Shown: one piece after another, positions 13,143 to 24,894 of the stretch | Numbering within the stretch: position 1 is the first letter of the stretch | How the letters are laid out: the number at the start of each line of letters is the position of its first letter | Assembly (NCBI RefSeq): GCF_022458985.1 | Contig: NC_061772.1 | Location: 25,727,501 to 25,791,500, forward strand | From: Mugil cephalus | Taxonomy: Eukaryota > Chordata > Actinopteri > Mugiliformes > Mugilidae | Direction of reading: 5' to 3' | Length of the DNA stretch: 64,000 bases | Translations under genes and position numbers: made by a program | Notes under the pieces: model-generated | Database searches by the model: none | Seen by the model: only the letters and a program-made list of their open reading frames with translations | What the model was told of the DNA's origin: nothing

Positions 13143-13310
13143 TCCCAACATACTCCAACACTGAGGTGCTGTTAGAAGCTTCTCTTTTGAATTATGCTGA
13201 TGCTGTTGTGTGTTGGAGGACGACACAATAACCAGAAGAAAAACTTTTAAAAGAAACATAATGAGACTGATTCTCTAAACATCTCGTGGTTTGTAGCCTG
13301 AAACAAACTT
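13143..13310. repeat. repeat B, copy 1
   Basis: Shares CCCAACATACTCCA, TTGGAGGACGACACAA, GAGACTGATTCTC and TAGC(C/A)TGAAACAAAC in order with 22,397-22,540. Both copies are followed, after a second shared block, by a Tc1-related element, so B may be one segment of a larger duplicated unit. Confidence 0.7.
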
Positions 13311-13379
13311 ATTTGTGCACATGTGAACATCAGTATTACACTTAATTTGTGCTATGATGCAAAATGCACCACCTGCATA

Positions 13380-13937
13380 CACTCACCGGCCACTTCATTA
13401 GGTACACCTCACCGCCTTTCGCCTTCAGAAGTGCCTTAATTCTTTGTGGCATAAATTCAACAAATGTTGGTGAGCCTGTGTGAACTGTAGTCTCAGTTTC
13501 CTGTTCTTAGCTGACATTAGTGGCACCCGGTGTGGTCTTCTGCTGCTGTAGCTCACCTTCTTCAAGGTTGGACGTGTTGTGCGTTCAGAGATGGTATTCT
13601 GCATTCCTTGGTTGTAACCAGTGGTTATTTGAGTTACTGTTTCCTTTCTACCATTTCCAACCACTCTACCCATTTATCAAACCGTTCTCTGTAAACCTTA
13701 GAGATGATTGTGTTGAAAATCCCAGCAGATCAGCAGTTTATGAAACACTCAGACCAACAACCAAACCACGTTCAAAGTCACTTAAATCCCCTTTCTGCCC
13801 CATTCTGATGCTCTGTTTGAACAAGTCGTCTTGATCACCTCTACATGAATAAATGCATTGATTTGCAGCCATGTGATTGGCTGATTAGCTATTTGTGTTA
13901 ACAAGCAATCGAGTAAGTCCACCCAATAAAGTGGAAT
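13380..13937 (-). mobile_element. internally deleted Tc1/mariner element
   Basis: The left end CACTCACCGGCCACTT...TTAGGTACACCT follows a TA and is typical of a well-known fish Tc1-type family. The right end is a decayed ACCCAATAAAGTGGAAT. The minus strand still encodes about 80 residues of transposase N-terminal region (13,425-13,673), with TVTQITTGYN, SERTTRPTLKKV and SSRRPHRVPLMSAKNRKLR. Most of the catalytic region is gone. The paralogous locus near 22,545 lacks this insertion. Confidence 0.85.
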
Positions 13938-14022
13938 CTTTCACACCACTTTAAGGGAGGCTAATTATTTGAATAATTTGAGCATGAAATACCATTTTTA
14001 CATATTTGGGTTAAAACTAACA

Positions 14023-14303
14023 TCCACCGATCAGGCATAACATTATGACCCCCTTCCTAATATTGTGTAGGTCTCCCCTTGTGCCTCCAAATTAGTTGTG
14101 AGTCATCAGAGAATGGACACGGGCCTTCTGAGGGTGTCCTGTGGTGCCTGGTAACATAATGTTGTCAGTGGGGGGCGTTTGGATCATGTGGGTGGAGGGG
14201 AGGGTTCACAGATGCTTGATCAGTTTGAGATCTAGGGAGTTTGGAGGGCAGGTCAACACGTTTGCGCTGTTCCTCGCGCTTTTTGAGTTGTTCCTTTTAA
14301 TGC
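14023..14303 (-). mobile_element. Tc1-related short element, copy 4 (truncated)
   Basis: Starts with the family end CACCGATCAGGCATAACATT, follows the family through CCTAATATTGTGTAGGTCTCC, CAGAGAATGGACACGGGCCTTCTGAGG and GGAGGGCAGGTCAACACG, and stops near GAGTTGTTCC. The distal end is missing. Confidence 0.85.
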
Positions 14304-14931
14304 GGTGGCGGGTCGGTGTGTGAAATACATTTATGTTAACGAACGTCAACTAAATATTTAGATGTTCGTTCGCATCCTGGTGCCAGGACGCCACTAAACT
14401 GCCGCGTGGACGAGCTCCACCACAAACATTCACGCAGACACAGAGCGCAGCCACAATACATAAAACAACAGATAACCATCAGCGTCGCATCCCACAATCC
14501 CTTCCTTCCTGCTGCGGTCCACTTCTCTCCAGCACATACTGTTCGACTTGAAGGAATATTGCCTCTCTGATATCTCACAAAGTGTGACCTTACTCACGAA
14601 CACACTCCACGCCGGAGACGACACACACACACACACACACACACAGACGGAGGCTCGTCTAGATGAATACAGATATCTCCCTGGCATGTCACATATATAC
14701 AGCCTGTCCTCAGTGAGCTTCTAGTTTAAATCAAAAATCCATTATTAGTTTCATTTTGCCATCGATCATAATAGGCCCAAATAAGAGATCAATGCGTCAC
14801 GGGGAGTTAATAAACGACCGGAGCAATAAAAATTGGCTGATGGTTATGTAATATTCTCACTCAACGAGAACCATTTTTTATGACTCAGGCTAAAAAAAAA
14901 AAAAAAAGAAAAAACTTTTCTTTCTTTCCTT

Positions 14932-14966
<35 letters not shown>

Positions 14967-15169
14967 GTCGACTTTTTTCCAAATCAGAGCTAAAACCGAA
15001 AGTGAGTGCACCCAGAATGTCAGTAATAACCCTTCACCGGGCAGAAAAAGTGCACACGAGTCGGGTAAGTGTGGGCTGAGGGCTGCCGCTGAGTTGCTTC
15101 GTAATTTTTTTCGTGGGATCGTTACATTCCCCGTACACTCACAGGAGTCATTTCATCCATTGTTATTAT

Positions 15170-15200
<31 letters not shown>

Positions 15201-15930
15201 TAAATGTATCAGTGCAGCGTTGAAGAAATTGTCCTTTAGGAAATCCGGGTCTTTGTTGACTTATCTTATAGAAAAATGACAGAATGAGAGCCCACACGGC
15301 GAGAGAGCTGCAGCAGAATAGAATAAAAAAACCTGCTATTTGAATATGTGTCTGGTACCTATCAAGATTTTGTCTCCTGTATTATTCATTACTTGATAAA
15401 GTCTAGCGGAGCGTTCGTCGTATCTCACCTGCACCGTCTATTTATGCTACAATGTCAACCGGGAGTAAATTTTCATAAAGCTTATCTTCCACTACATTAT
15501 ACAAATGATTAAAATGGGGGTCTGCCCGGATGCGCGGCAGACGCTGATAAACATGATCAACTCGCCGAAGCGACTCAGCTGTTGAGTGTATTTTAAGACC
15601 GTCGAGGGGTTTATGTTCAGTCCCATTACACTGAGCTCGCTGTTAGTGATCTGACCTTCAGTTCCTCTGTCATGAGCTTAAAATCCAGAGTAGAAGTGAC
15701 ATCTCGCTGACAGCAGATGAGCGGGAGGTTCAGATGTGTGCATGAGAAAGAGATATTAAACCATAAGAACCCGGAGTGCGACTGACAGCTTCTTGCTTCC
15801 TGTTCTTCTTCACAGCTTATCTCCCCCTCTTGTTTCTTTATTTTTTTTTTTCTTACTCACATGACAGTTAACTGCACAACAGGAAGCTTTTCACTGAGGT
15901 GTTACGATTAAATGTCACTTTTTTTTTGTT
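14304..15930. other. intergenic; microsatellites and single-copy-looking AT-rich sequence
   Basis: Contains (AC)n at 14,621-14,645, an A-rich then T-rich run at 14,891-14,953 followed by (GT)n, and (AT)n plus (AG)n near 15,169-15,200. The blocks at 14,735-14,890 and 15,360-15,560 are compositionally complex, TAAT-rich and without repeat features. They could be conserved non-coding sequence, but this cannot be judged from one genome. Confidence 0.4.
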
Positions 15931-15936
15931 TGTTTT

Positions 15937-16197
15937 GTTTTTGTTTTTTTCCTCTCCTCCAGTCACATAAGACGTATCGATTTAGTCGATGCAAAACCCA
16001 AACCGATGGGATCTTAGGATTAAAAGAGCTTCGGCTCTGTGCGTGTTGTTTGAAATCAGATTACATTTTTGGACTCTTCTCTGCAGTTTTTCATCAGCCC
16101 CGGAGACTAAACAGCGTCTTATTTTGGAAACTTAGTCCGGCTAATTGGAATTCAGCTAGCTTCAAATTGATTTATTCGCTAACAGCTGGTCACAGAC
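15937..16197. repeat. local duplication G, upstream copy
   Basis: Matches 17,813-18,067 through AGTCACATAAGACGTATC, GGATCTTAGGATTAAAAGAG, AATCAGATTACATTTT, GGACTCTTCTCTGCAG and AGCTAGCTTCAAATTGATTT, in the same order and orientation. Neither copy reads as a convincing exon; the best frames are short and lysine-poor with no known motif. This copy is not flanked by transposon ends, whereas the downstream one is. Confidence 0.85.
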
Positions 16198-17055
16198 AGC
16201 GACGTAGTGCAGAATGAAATCCCCTAAATCTTTTTCATTTCTTCGTAAGCCGCCGAGTGTGTTCGTATTTTCCTAATTTATGGCCGAGTTCAGTCAGTAT
16301 GAGACGTTTCATTAAGTACTTTAGTTTTTCCATTACAGGAACCCGAAGCTGCTGTTAAAAAAAAATAAAATAATAATAATATAGTAAATCCAGCTGCAGG
16401 TTGTGCGCTTTCACCTATTGTTAAATAGAAATCTGGGGAAGTCTGCAGGCTATTGTTCATTTAAAACGGTTCAGCATTCATTATTTTCTGTTCCTGAAGA
16501 CAATTCCTCTATATGAGTTCCAACTTCCACATTTTGTAATATTTTTCAGATCAGGTCCTTTTCCTGGTTCGTCGTGTGAATTAACTGAAAAGTAAAGGAC
16601 GGCGAGCAAAGTGAAGCAACTATATCTTTTGTTACTGTCAAGCAGGGAAAAATATTGTGAAATTAAATAGCAGCTGTAACGACTACGATGTCACATCGGC
16701 TCTCGCGCGTTTGTTGAATTTCGTTGAAAAGGAACTCGACTAAAAAATTGAACCTCGGAGGAGTAGAACCGGGTTTCTAAACTGGACATGCACCCGAGTA
16801 AAAGAAGAGGAGTCAAGTCTGAACGTATGTACAGGAGAGACACTGCCACTCGGCGAAAAATATTAGTCTAGAGCTGGAAGTCCACCGGGAAATTAAATGA
16901 CTTGGATATTGACCATTTCTTCTGCTACAAAGGGCAATATGTCACCCACTAGATAGGGTAAGTGAAATGCTCTCTCTTTCTGTGTTGGCTCTGTTCATAA
17001 TATCACTGTTTATGTATTTAAATGCCTTGTGTGAATGAATGTTGTTAGTATTATA
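16198..17055. other. intergenic, nothing recognised
   Basis: No exon, RNA gene or repeat recognised apart from short A-rich runs near 16,357-16,382. Confidence 0.4.
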
Positions 17056-18262
17056 CACTAATCAGCCAGAACATTACGACCACCGACAGGAGAAGTGAAT
17101 GACTTCGACCATCTTGTGACAATTAAATGTTCTTCTGGGAAACTGTTGGACCTGGTATTCATGTAGATGTTGCTTAGACATGTAGCACCCACCTAGACCA
17201 GACCAGGGACCCCCACTTTTAAGTGTCTGAACAACTGTATATTGCTATTTTGCACCATTGGTTGTGAGACTGTTGTTGCCTTCAGACGGTGCCGTTATTT
17301 ACAGTGTTCACCAGAAGCGTGCATGTGAACAGGCTCCTCTTGTGTTATTCACAAGTTTGCATTTACATTTCCCGCCTTGAATCGAAAATTTCCAGTCACA
17401 GAGTGAAAAGATGCAGCTTAACGGCAATATGTTAAGCAACCATTGACTTCCACAGTTTATGAAAACGCCAGAAAACTGTTCTTCTCGTGACCTTCGATCA
17501 CCATTTACCGTGTTGTAACCACAGGTTCATGAGTTCAGTCTGAAGTATCTTAAGACAGACCTGCAACATACAGTATGTGTTACCTGGCCCATGAATATAT
17601 TTTATACTGTAGCCGCCTTGCTAACTTCATTCTTTTTCCTCTGTTAGGTTTCAAAATTTCAAATTTCAACAAAATTAAAAAAGCATGATAATAGCAAAAA
17701 CACTTTTATTATTTAATGGATTTTTCATGTTCATGTTTCTTCAGATACGTTATCACGAGAAGGTCGTAAAATAATTATGGAGAGGAGGATGGACGACCAA
17801 AATATCTTTCTTGTTTGTTTGTTTTTTCTTCTCCTCCAGTCACATAAGACGTATCAATTTAGTCGATGGAAAACTCAGACCGAAGGGATCTTAGGATTAA
17901 AAGAGCTGAAGCTTTTTGCATGTTGCTTAAAATCAGATTACATTTTGGACTCTTCTCTGCAGATTTCATCAGCCCTGGAGACTAAACAGCATCTTATTTT
18001 GTAAATTTAGTTCCTAATTGGCATTTAGCTAGCTTCAAATTGATTTATTCACTAACAGCTGGTCACAATAGTGGGACGATCCACAGAGACCCCTCCCCTC
18101 AACCCGTAGGACCTAAAGACCCCCACTAATTGCATCCTGACACCACAGGACACCCTCAGAAGGCCCATGTCTATTCTCTGATAAGACACAGTTTTGGAGG
18201 CACAAAGGAGACCTACACAATATCAGGAAAGTGGTCATAATGTTATGCCTGATCGGTGTACA
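17056..18262 (+). mobile_element. Tc1-related element carrying about 850 bp of foreign sequence (copy 5)
   Basis: The left end CACTAATCAGCCAGAACATTA and the family's left arm run to about 17,216 (AGACCAGGGACCCCCA). The right arm resumes at about 18,069 with GGGACGATCCACAGAGACCC and runs through CACCCTCAGAAGGCCCATGT to the right end GGTCATAATGTTATGCCTGATC. The two arms are correctly oriented. Between them the usual internal part is replaced by unrelated sequence whose last 255 bp duplicate 15,937-16,197. Capture of flanking DNA is the simplest reading; insertion of two separate fragments is the alternative. Confidence 0.7.
17813..18067. repeat. local duplication G, downstream copy inside a transposon
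   Basis: Second copy of 15,937-16,197, diverged by scattered substitutions and small indels. Its downstream edge (GCTGGTCACA) directly abuts the right arm of the enclosing Tc1-related element. Confidence 0.85.
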
Positions 18263-21200
18263 TTGAGTTCAAACAAAGCAATGGTCTGCTTCTGACTAAA
18301 GCTGTAAAGTGTTGCTATTTCAGTGGGATCCATTTTTACTAACAGCAGCTCACTCACATTAGATTACACCTCTATGTGTCGTCTTAGCTGAACACAAGTG
18401 AAAGTGAACCAGAAACGTTCATTCAGAGAAATATTTCAATAACCTGAACACATTGAAACAGTGCAGCCGATCGGAGCTGCAGATAATTCCCTGTAATATA
18501 AAACGCGCCGATTGCAGCCGCTCAAAAATAATGATAATAATAGAAGAAAAAAAAGGGACTTTTTTGCAAAGTCATGTTGTTTGTACTTGAGCAGTACACA
18601 TCCTCCCACATTTGTCAGCTTGAAAAGTGCAATCTGATAAAAAGGAGCATTTGCATTGCCATTTGAGATAGTCCCCTGTCAGAAAAGAAAAGGGTCCGGG
18701 GGTTTTCTCATGTTTCTCTGTCTGAAGACGGGCGTACATCTGCGGCTGATAGAAACATTTTCCCATTTAGTTTCGCCTCCGTGCGGGTGCGACTGTGTGT
18801 GGACGGAGGTGCGTGTGAATCTGCAAGCGTGCACCTTTGACTTGTGTGTAAATGATGACATCGCCTGCACACAAGGTTTTTCCGCACACCCTTATTTGGC
18901 CCGGCACAAAGGCACACGCACTTCAAAGGCGTGGGGTTCGGATCAAACGCAGAGGGCGCAGGTAGGTGGTGAATGTACACAACTCTCTCCGTGGCTCCGC
19001 TCCCTTCATCTATGGCTCTTTTCATGTCTGTGCTCACAGGAGCCACATTCACTGCAACACTTGAATCTTAATGTGCATAAATGAGCTCAAATCAAATGAA
19101 ATTGTGGTTCAAATGAATCAGATGCAGGAACCCGAGTGTAAAGCGATGCTTGACCGCGCGCCTTCGGCCATGAAAATCATTTCATTTCAAGGCTTCGCGC
19201 TGAATGAAGTGTGTGGAAACTCTGCGGACCTTCAAAGCCGACAGACTTTCAATATAGTCTCGCGCGCGGCCGCAACGCTGTCTATTCACTGCAGGCAGCA
19301 CAAATCAGTTTGACTCACATCACAAGACGGCCTCGTTATCTGTGGTCATTAGCGATTTGTACTCAACCTGAAAATGTTACTTAAACTCTAGCGGGGAAAA
19401 TGTATAAGTTAAACAAATCTAATGACGCACACGCTCGCTCTTGTTTAGAAGCCAATTATCCACATGTGGTCCTCAGACATCAATTTAACATTAGTTAAGG
19501 TCACATCAGAAGCAAACGCTGTTTTAAGAACCTGAATGAAGTGGGCACTTATAAACTCCCACATAGGTCTGAAAGAAAGTAAAAAAAAAAAAGGAAAAAC
19601 GAATCCCTGTTGGTTTTTCTTCTGCTCGAGTCCTTCAACTTTATTCTTGAAGTTTGACTCGTGTCCCTTCGGGACCTGAAGGTCGGAGGCGACAGGGTGA
19701 GCTTCCCTTCTGCTTTCCTTCCCCTCTGTTCTCCCCTCCTCCCCCTCCTCCTCCCCCAACTCCTGTCTCCTCACCGCACCCATGGGACACAAGGAAGGTG
19801 AAAGAGGGTCACCAAACTCAAACGCATGGTCAACTCTATGTCGGTGCTTTCCCATCAAAAATCTGCGCTCGGTCTGAACCCAACTCTTCGGTGCACGGAG
19901 GCGTTTACGAGCTGAATGATGGATGAAAGCTATAATTCGGCTGGAATTGACTAAAATGAAGCCCTTAAGATGTGTTCTGTGTTTTCTTGGTGAAATTTTT
20001 TTGGTCAGTTCACGCAGCGAATTTAATAACTCCCAGTTTGCCTCTCTATACAGATGTATACTTGCAAACTGCAATATTGTGTAATAGTAATATTGCATCA
20101 CTAAACTTAATTGCTTCTTATCATTTTTTTTATAGACTTTGTTTTTTTTTTTAACTTTTATTACGCTTATTGTATTTCGGGAAAAGACAGTTGAAATTTA
20201 AGAAGTGCACAGTTGTGTCATTACAACCGAGTACCATTAATCAACCCGATAATGTTAACCCGATAATACTCATAAATCCTCCCTCCCAAGCTCGCAGACT
20301 CCCCCAGATCCCTCTGTCCGTATCTTATTAAACCCCTAATAGAATGTGATTCATGACAGAATATTTTTGTGATTAAAAAGTGCCGTGACGGAGACGGTCG
20401 TGTCGCAGGAAGAGCGCACAAATGTCACAGTGATGCCTTTAATGGGTTATTTTCAGATCGCTCCTGATTTACAGGATTGCAAATAATTTAATATGCCAGG
20501 CCAGTAACGTTGTTGTAATAAGCCATCTAAAACAATTTATTGGATGTTCTCTCACAATAATTCATGAGGGTCATGCATGTTTTATGAACAATCAATCAAA
20601 CTCAAACGCCAGCAGGCTGGATAATGAGGAACTATTGAGAGGAATGAGGCCTATTCAAAGCTCGGAGATGGAGCGGGACGAGCGGCCGTCTCTGCAGACT
20701 ACCTTGAACGCGGCATTGTTAGTTAGAGAGGAGTTGCGTATTTGTCTGCATCTATTCATGCGACTGTGCATTTAAGCGGTCGTGCGGCTGCGGCGGTAGG
20801 TGTCCCAATTCTCCGTCGGGGATTGTCGAACAGAACAATGCTAGTCTGAGCAGGTTTGCGAGACTGGACTGAAGCACGGTGATGGTTGGAGCTTAACGCC
20901 AGCATCAGCATCAGCATCAGGATCAGCATCAGCATGCAAACAGTGCATCTGAGCTCCATAAGAATGTCATTACAGTAATGGGGCAGATGTGTGGTTGCTC
21001 CCGTGTTGCATAACGAATCTAGGATCAATCAAACGTATATATATATATATAATATTTCTGCATGTGTGTGTGTGATGTTTTCAGTAAACTCCACTTCTGT
21101 TACAGCCCATTTATTATTGCCCGGTCTTGTATTTAATATGGGACATGCAGGACTAATCTTCCCCAAGGGACACGGAGTCACTTGCTCTATTACCTGCCCA

Positions 21201-22396
21201 TTACTGGGCGAGCTTCCAGATGTATGTGACCATGCTGTGGGTAGAGCTAATCCTGTAATGACACAGACAGTTAATTGATTGCAGTCTGATCTCTATCCAA
21301 GGCTCTCCTGACAAGATGGCGGCTCGCGAGAGGAGAATTTAACCTTCTCTCCGCGAATTGATTTGAGAGAGGCGGCCCGGGGAAGATCTGTGAGTCTATC
21401 CGTCGGATAAGCGGCTTGCGGAACAATAACCGACATGACATTTTGTCTCCGGAGCTGCACTTTTTGTGCCGCCACGGCGCGTGAAGAGCGTCGAGCGAGG
21501 AGGAAACACTCCAGTCGCAGAACAATCACACAGATCCTTTGTGGATTCTCTGTTTTACATTCAGTTTTTTTTTTTTTTAAAGTTTAGTCCTACGTAGCAG
21601 CAGGTATGATGCAAGACTGAGCAATGCTCCGCTTTAAAGTAATAAACCTTGTCCCTCACTCTTTAAAACTTAACTGTGCACCAGTTTGACATCAGCTAAT
21701 TCAAGTCATTCAAAGCAAATTTCTTCTGCAAAAAACCTGGTGGTCTCCGCCGGAGCCGATGTAGTTTGATGGACATCTATGAAGCAAAGGATCGTTTTTT
21801 AAAAAAAAGGAGCCTCTCAACCGTACTAATTTTAAGAAACTAAATGTTTGATAAGTGCAGAAATAAAGATGTCAGAATGATTTGATAAGCTGCACCCAGA
21901 ACATTCAACTGAAGCCAATAGGCATTCAATCAAAAACCGCTTTGAGCCTATACTCAGTCTAAATTGATTTTAATGACATTTTACACATTTATAAATGCAC
22001 ACAGAGAGGCCCGCTGGGGATCAGAAGCTTCCAAATGGGATCAGACAATGTTTCTAAAAGGAGACCCTGTTGCGTTTTAGGGTTCAGTATGCTTGAAACA
22101 AACTGGCTGTGGAGCACGTCCAAACACATCAATGGCAACGTGTTAATATCTGTTCTGAACGGCCCAAGTTTCAAAAGGAGACATGTCCCACGGGTCTTTT
22201 TTTTTTTTATTATTTGTTTTTTTTCATGTCGTTTCCCGACACAATGAATCATGAGGATAATGACACAGTTTTTAGATGGCCTCTCCTCTGACATATTTGT
22301 GGTGTCGCTCTTAGTTGCGCGGTATAAAGAGTTGTTTGAAGACCTGAAAGGAGCACACACACGTAGCAACGTGGTCGTCAGATTGTTTTAAAAAGC
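18263..22396. other. gene-free, partly CpG-rich stretch
   Basis: No exon is supported. The minus-strand open frame at 19,445-20,101 (218 codons) has no recognisable domain and includes low-complexity Glu/Arg-rich sequence. The block at 19,090-19,330 is unusually CpG-rich for this window, and 20,440-20,780 looks single-copy with homeodomain-like AT motifs. A hexamer repeat (AGCATC)n lies at 20,901-20,936, and (TA)n near 21,036-21,051. Confidence 0.4.
21300..21530. promoter_or_regulatory. CpG-rich block with a YY1-like site (candidate)
   Basis: AAGATGGCGGC at 21,313-21,323 is a consensus YY1 site of the kind found just downstream of many vertebrate start sites. The next 200 bp are rich in CpG (CTCGCGAG, GCGGCCCGGGG, CCGCCACGGCGCGTG). 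I see no gene attached to it, so promoter function is an inference from composition only. Confidence 0.3.
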
Positions 22397-22653
22397 GTCG
22401 GTCCCAACATACTCCAGCACAGAGGTGTCTCTTTTGAAGCATGCTGACGCTGGTGAGTGTTGGAGGACGACACAACAAATTTTTAATAGAGACTGATTCT
22501 CCAAACACCTGGCAGTTCGTAGCATGAAACAAACTTTCTACTTTCTTCTGTAGTAGTAGTAGGTGTGATCTTTACACTACTTTAAAGAGGCTAATTTAGT
22601 TGAATTATCTGAGCATAAGGTACGATTCTATATTTGTGTTAAAATATACATAC
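22397..22653. repeat. repeat B, copy 2, with shared flank
   Basis: Bases 22,397-22,540 match 13,143-13,310. Bases 22,555-22,653 match 13,938-14,022 (TTTAAAGAGGCTAATT, ATCTGAGCATAAGGTA-like). At the first locus a Tc1-type element lies between the two blocks; here they are almost contiguous. Confidence 0.7.
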
Positions 22654-23118
22654 ACAGATCAGGCATAACATTATGACCACCTACCTAATTTTGTGCAGGT
22701 CTCCCTTGTGGCTCCAAAGCACTTGTGAGTCATCATTGAATGGACATGGACCTTCTGAGGGTGTCAAGTAGCAGGGTGTTGTTAGTGGGGTAGGTTTGGG
22801 TCCATCATCCCACAGATACTCTATCAGTTTGGCATCTAGTGAATCTGGAGGCCAGGTCAACACCTTATGCTCTACTTCATGTTTTGAGTTGTTCCTAAAT
22901 CGTTTTTGTGTGTGTGGCTGCATCCTGCTGTGTCATAGCTATGGGGTGGGGGTGCCTGGTCTGGTCTGGTCTAGGTGGGTGCTACATGTCTAAGTAACAT
23001 CCACATGAATGAATGCCGGGTCCAAAAGCTTCCCGGGAGAACACTGTATTGTCAGAAGATGATCAGTGTTATTTATTTCTCCTGTCAGTGGTTTTAATGT
23101 TGTGGCTGATCTGTGTAA
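22654..23118 (-). mobile_element. Tc1-related short element, copy 6 (apparently complete, 465 bp)
   Basis: This copy has both ends. On the plus strand it begins CACAGATCAGGCATAACATTA and ends TTTTAATGTTGTGGCTGATCTGTG, imperfect inverted repeats of each other. On the minus strand it keeps a short trace of a Tc1 transposase C-terminal region, HKVLTWPPDSLDAKLIEYLW, comparable to the WPxxSPDLNPIExLW motif that carries the last catalytic Glu. The rest of the transposase is absent, so it is a non-autonomous, internally deleted derivative. It is the best reference copy for the other nine loci. Confidence 0.85.
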
Positions 23119-24894
23119 TATATATATAAATAATGTAGCCAGTACATCAGCTGGCTCCAACCCATTTTTCCCCAAATGTTTTATCCAATTGTTACTTCAG
23201 AAATAAAAGATAAGGAGTGTTGTTCCAGAATAAACTGTAAAAATTAACACGGGACCAAGTTTCCCTGCGTTGCCATGCTGCAATGATTGACAGATAGATG
23301 TGCAGGAGAAAGGTTACAGGGGCTTCGGAGGCATCGGCAGCATTATGGGATGGGAGGGGCCGACTGGGAAGGTGGTGAACGCGGATCACGCTCGAGATCA
23401 TGCCACGCCATCCATACCAATGGGCTCGTGCACTGACATCGCCATACAAATCTCCAGTTGAGTGCAGACATGGATACATTTGCACACATCAGCCCAAGGG
23501 GAGAAGGCCCCCCAACCCCCACCCCAACCCCATCGCTCCTCCATTTCTTGTTCTGAACATGAAGATTTTGTACAAATGCATTTCCAAATACACCCGAAAT
23601 AGACATGCATGAGCACACGCAGGCTGGATCGTAGGTTAGAGGAACCCAGTGTGTCCCTGGTTACAGAGCAGCTGGGCCTGGGTCATTATCATCTGTGAAC
23701 TGTGACTCACGCTGACATTGTCTGGATGGTCAGCTATGATGGGGTGCCATGCTGCGACAGGCTTTAGGTGACTCAAAAAGGGAATGGCAGGGGACCTCAG
23801 TTTACGGGAAAAATAAAGGCAAGGAAAAGACAGGCCGCGGACAGAGCAGAGAGAGGAAAATGTGTTGAAAATGACAGTTTTTGCCTAAGAATGGCGACGA
23901 AAACAGACGCAACTGTTACGGGAGAAGAAAGGCATGAAAGCAGAAGAAGAAAGAGAAGGCAGGGTTTGAAATTACGAGGAAAAAGGCACAAAAAAAGAGA
24001 GGAACCGTGGCAGAAAAACTGGAGAAAAATAAGTGGAGGAACCTATTTTTATTTCAATAAAGAGCCCAGCGTTAGGACGAGATGAATAGTAAGCCCCGGT
24101 CTTATCACCATGTCCCTTTTTTCTCACCAGAACAACCTGTTTGATGTGTACACAGTAATATGGTGAACAGCGGGGGGGACCCAAAGCATCAAAGAAATTT
24201 TAAACCGCACACCGGCTCATTACAATGAGCCTATACAGTATGTGGATGATGTCTGCGTCTCCGTCGCTGCATAATAGCGACCGACTGCACATGTGTCGGT
24301 TCGCGCGCAGCACAGAACAACGCTCGATTGTGTCCCTTTGTCGCGTTGTGACAATTATCAACCAGCAGGTGTTCCTCGCACGATACGGCTTAACTACCAA
24401 TCAAAACTCGCACCTTGTCAGCTCCGTCATAGAGCCCAACGTGAAAAAAGTAATAACAATGAGCCGCTCCTGATGAGCCATGACAGTGACAAGCAGACCA
24501 GGGACAAGCATTTGTTTTCTCACAGGCTCCTTTGTGGTTACTGCCGTCATGCATCATCGAACACACTCTGCTCTCTGGTGGAGGTAGGAGGCGCTGAACG
24601 GTGTGAGAAACGAAACGGGGAGTTAAGGGAGTCACTTCTATCTGGAGTGCGCTGATGGATGGTCCACTCGGTTCGGCTCAGGGCTCGCACGGATAAATAT
24701 ACATGGGGGCAGATACTCCGAGTGCATGCCCTTTTATCATGTAATGAGGTGAGATTAAAAAACGTGATCTGATCAAAGTTACAGCTCCAAGGAGATTAGG
24801 TCACGGCTGAGCTGCTGCTGGTGGTGGTGTTTTGAAGGGGACTACGCCAAGACTAGATTTTATTGTTTTGCATTCTAGAGGTTCTACAAGTAGG

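Noticed and set aside
15912..16217. 101-codon open frame over duplication G with an acceptor-like CCTCCAG
   Set aside because: The second copy shows several indels and changes that do not preserve the frame, so a duplicated exon is not supported.
19445..20101. 218-codon minus-strand open frame
   Set aside because: No recognisable domain, a low-complexity Glu/Arg-rich centre and no splice partners. Probably chance in CpG-rich sequence.
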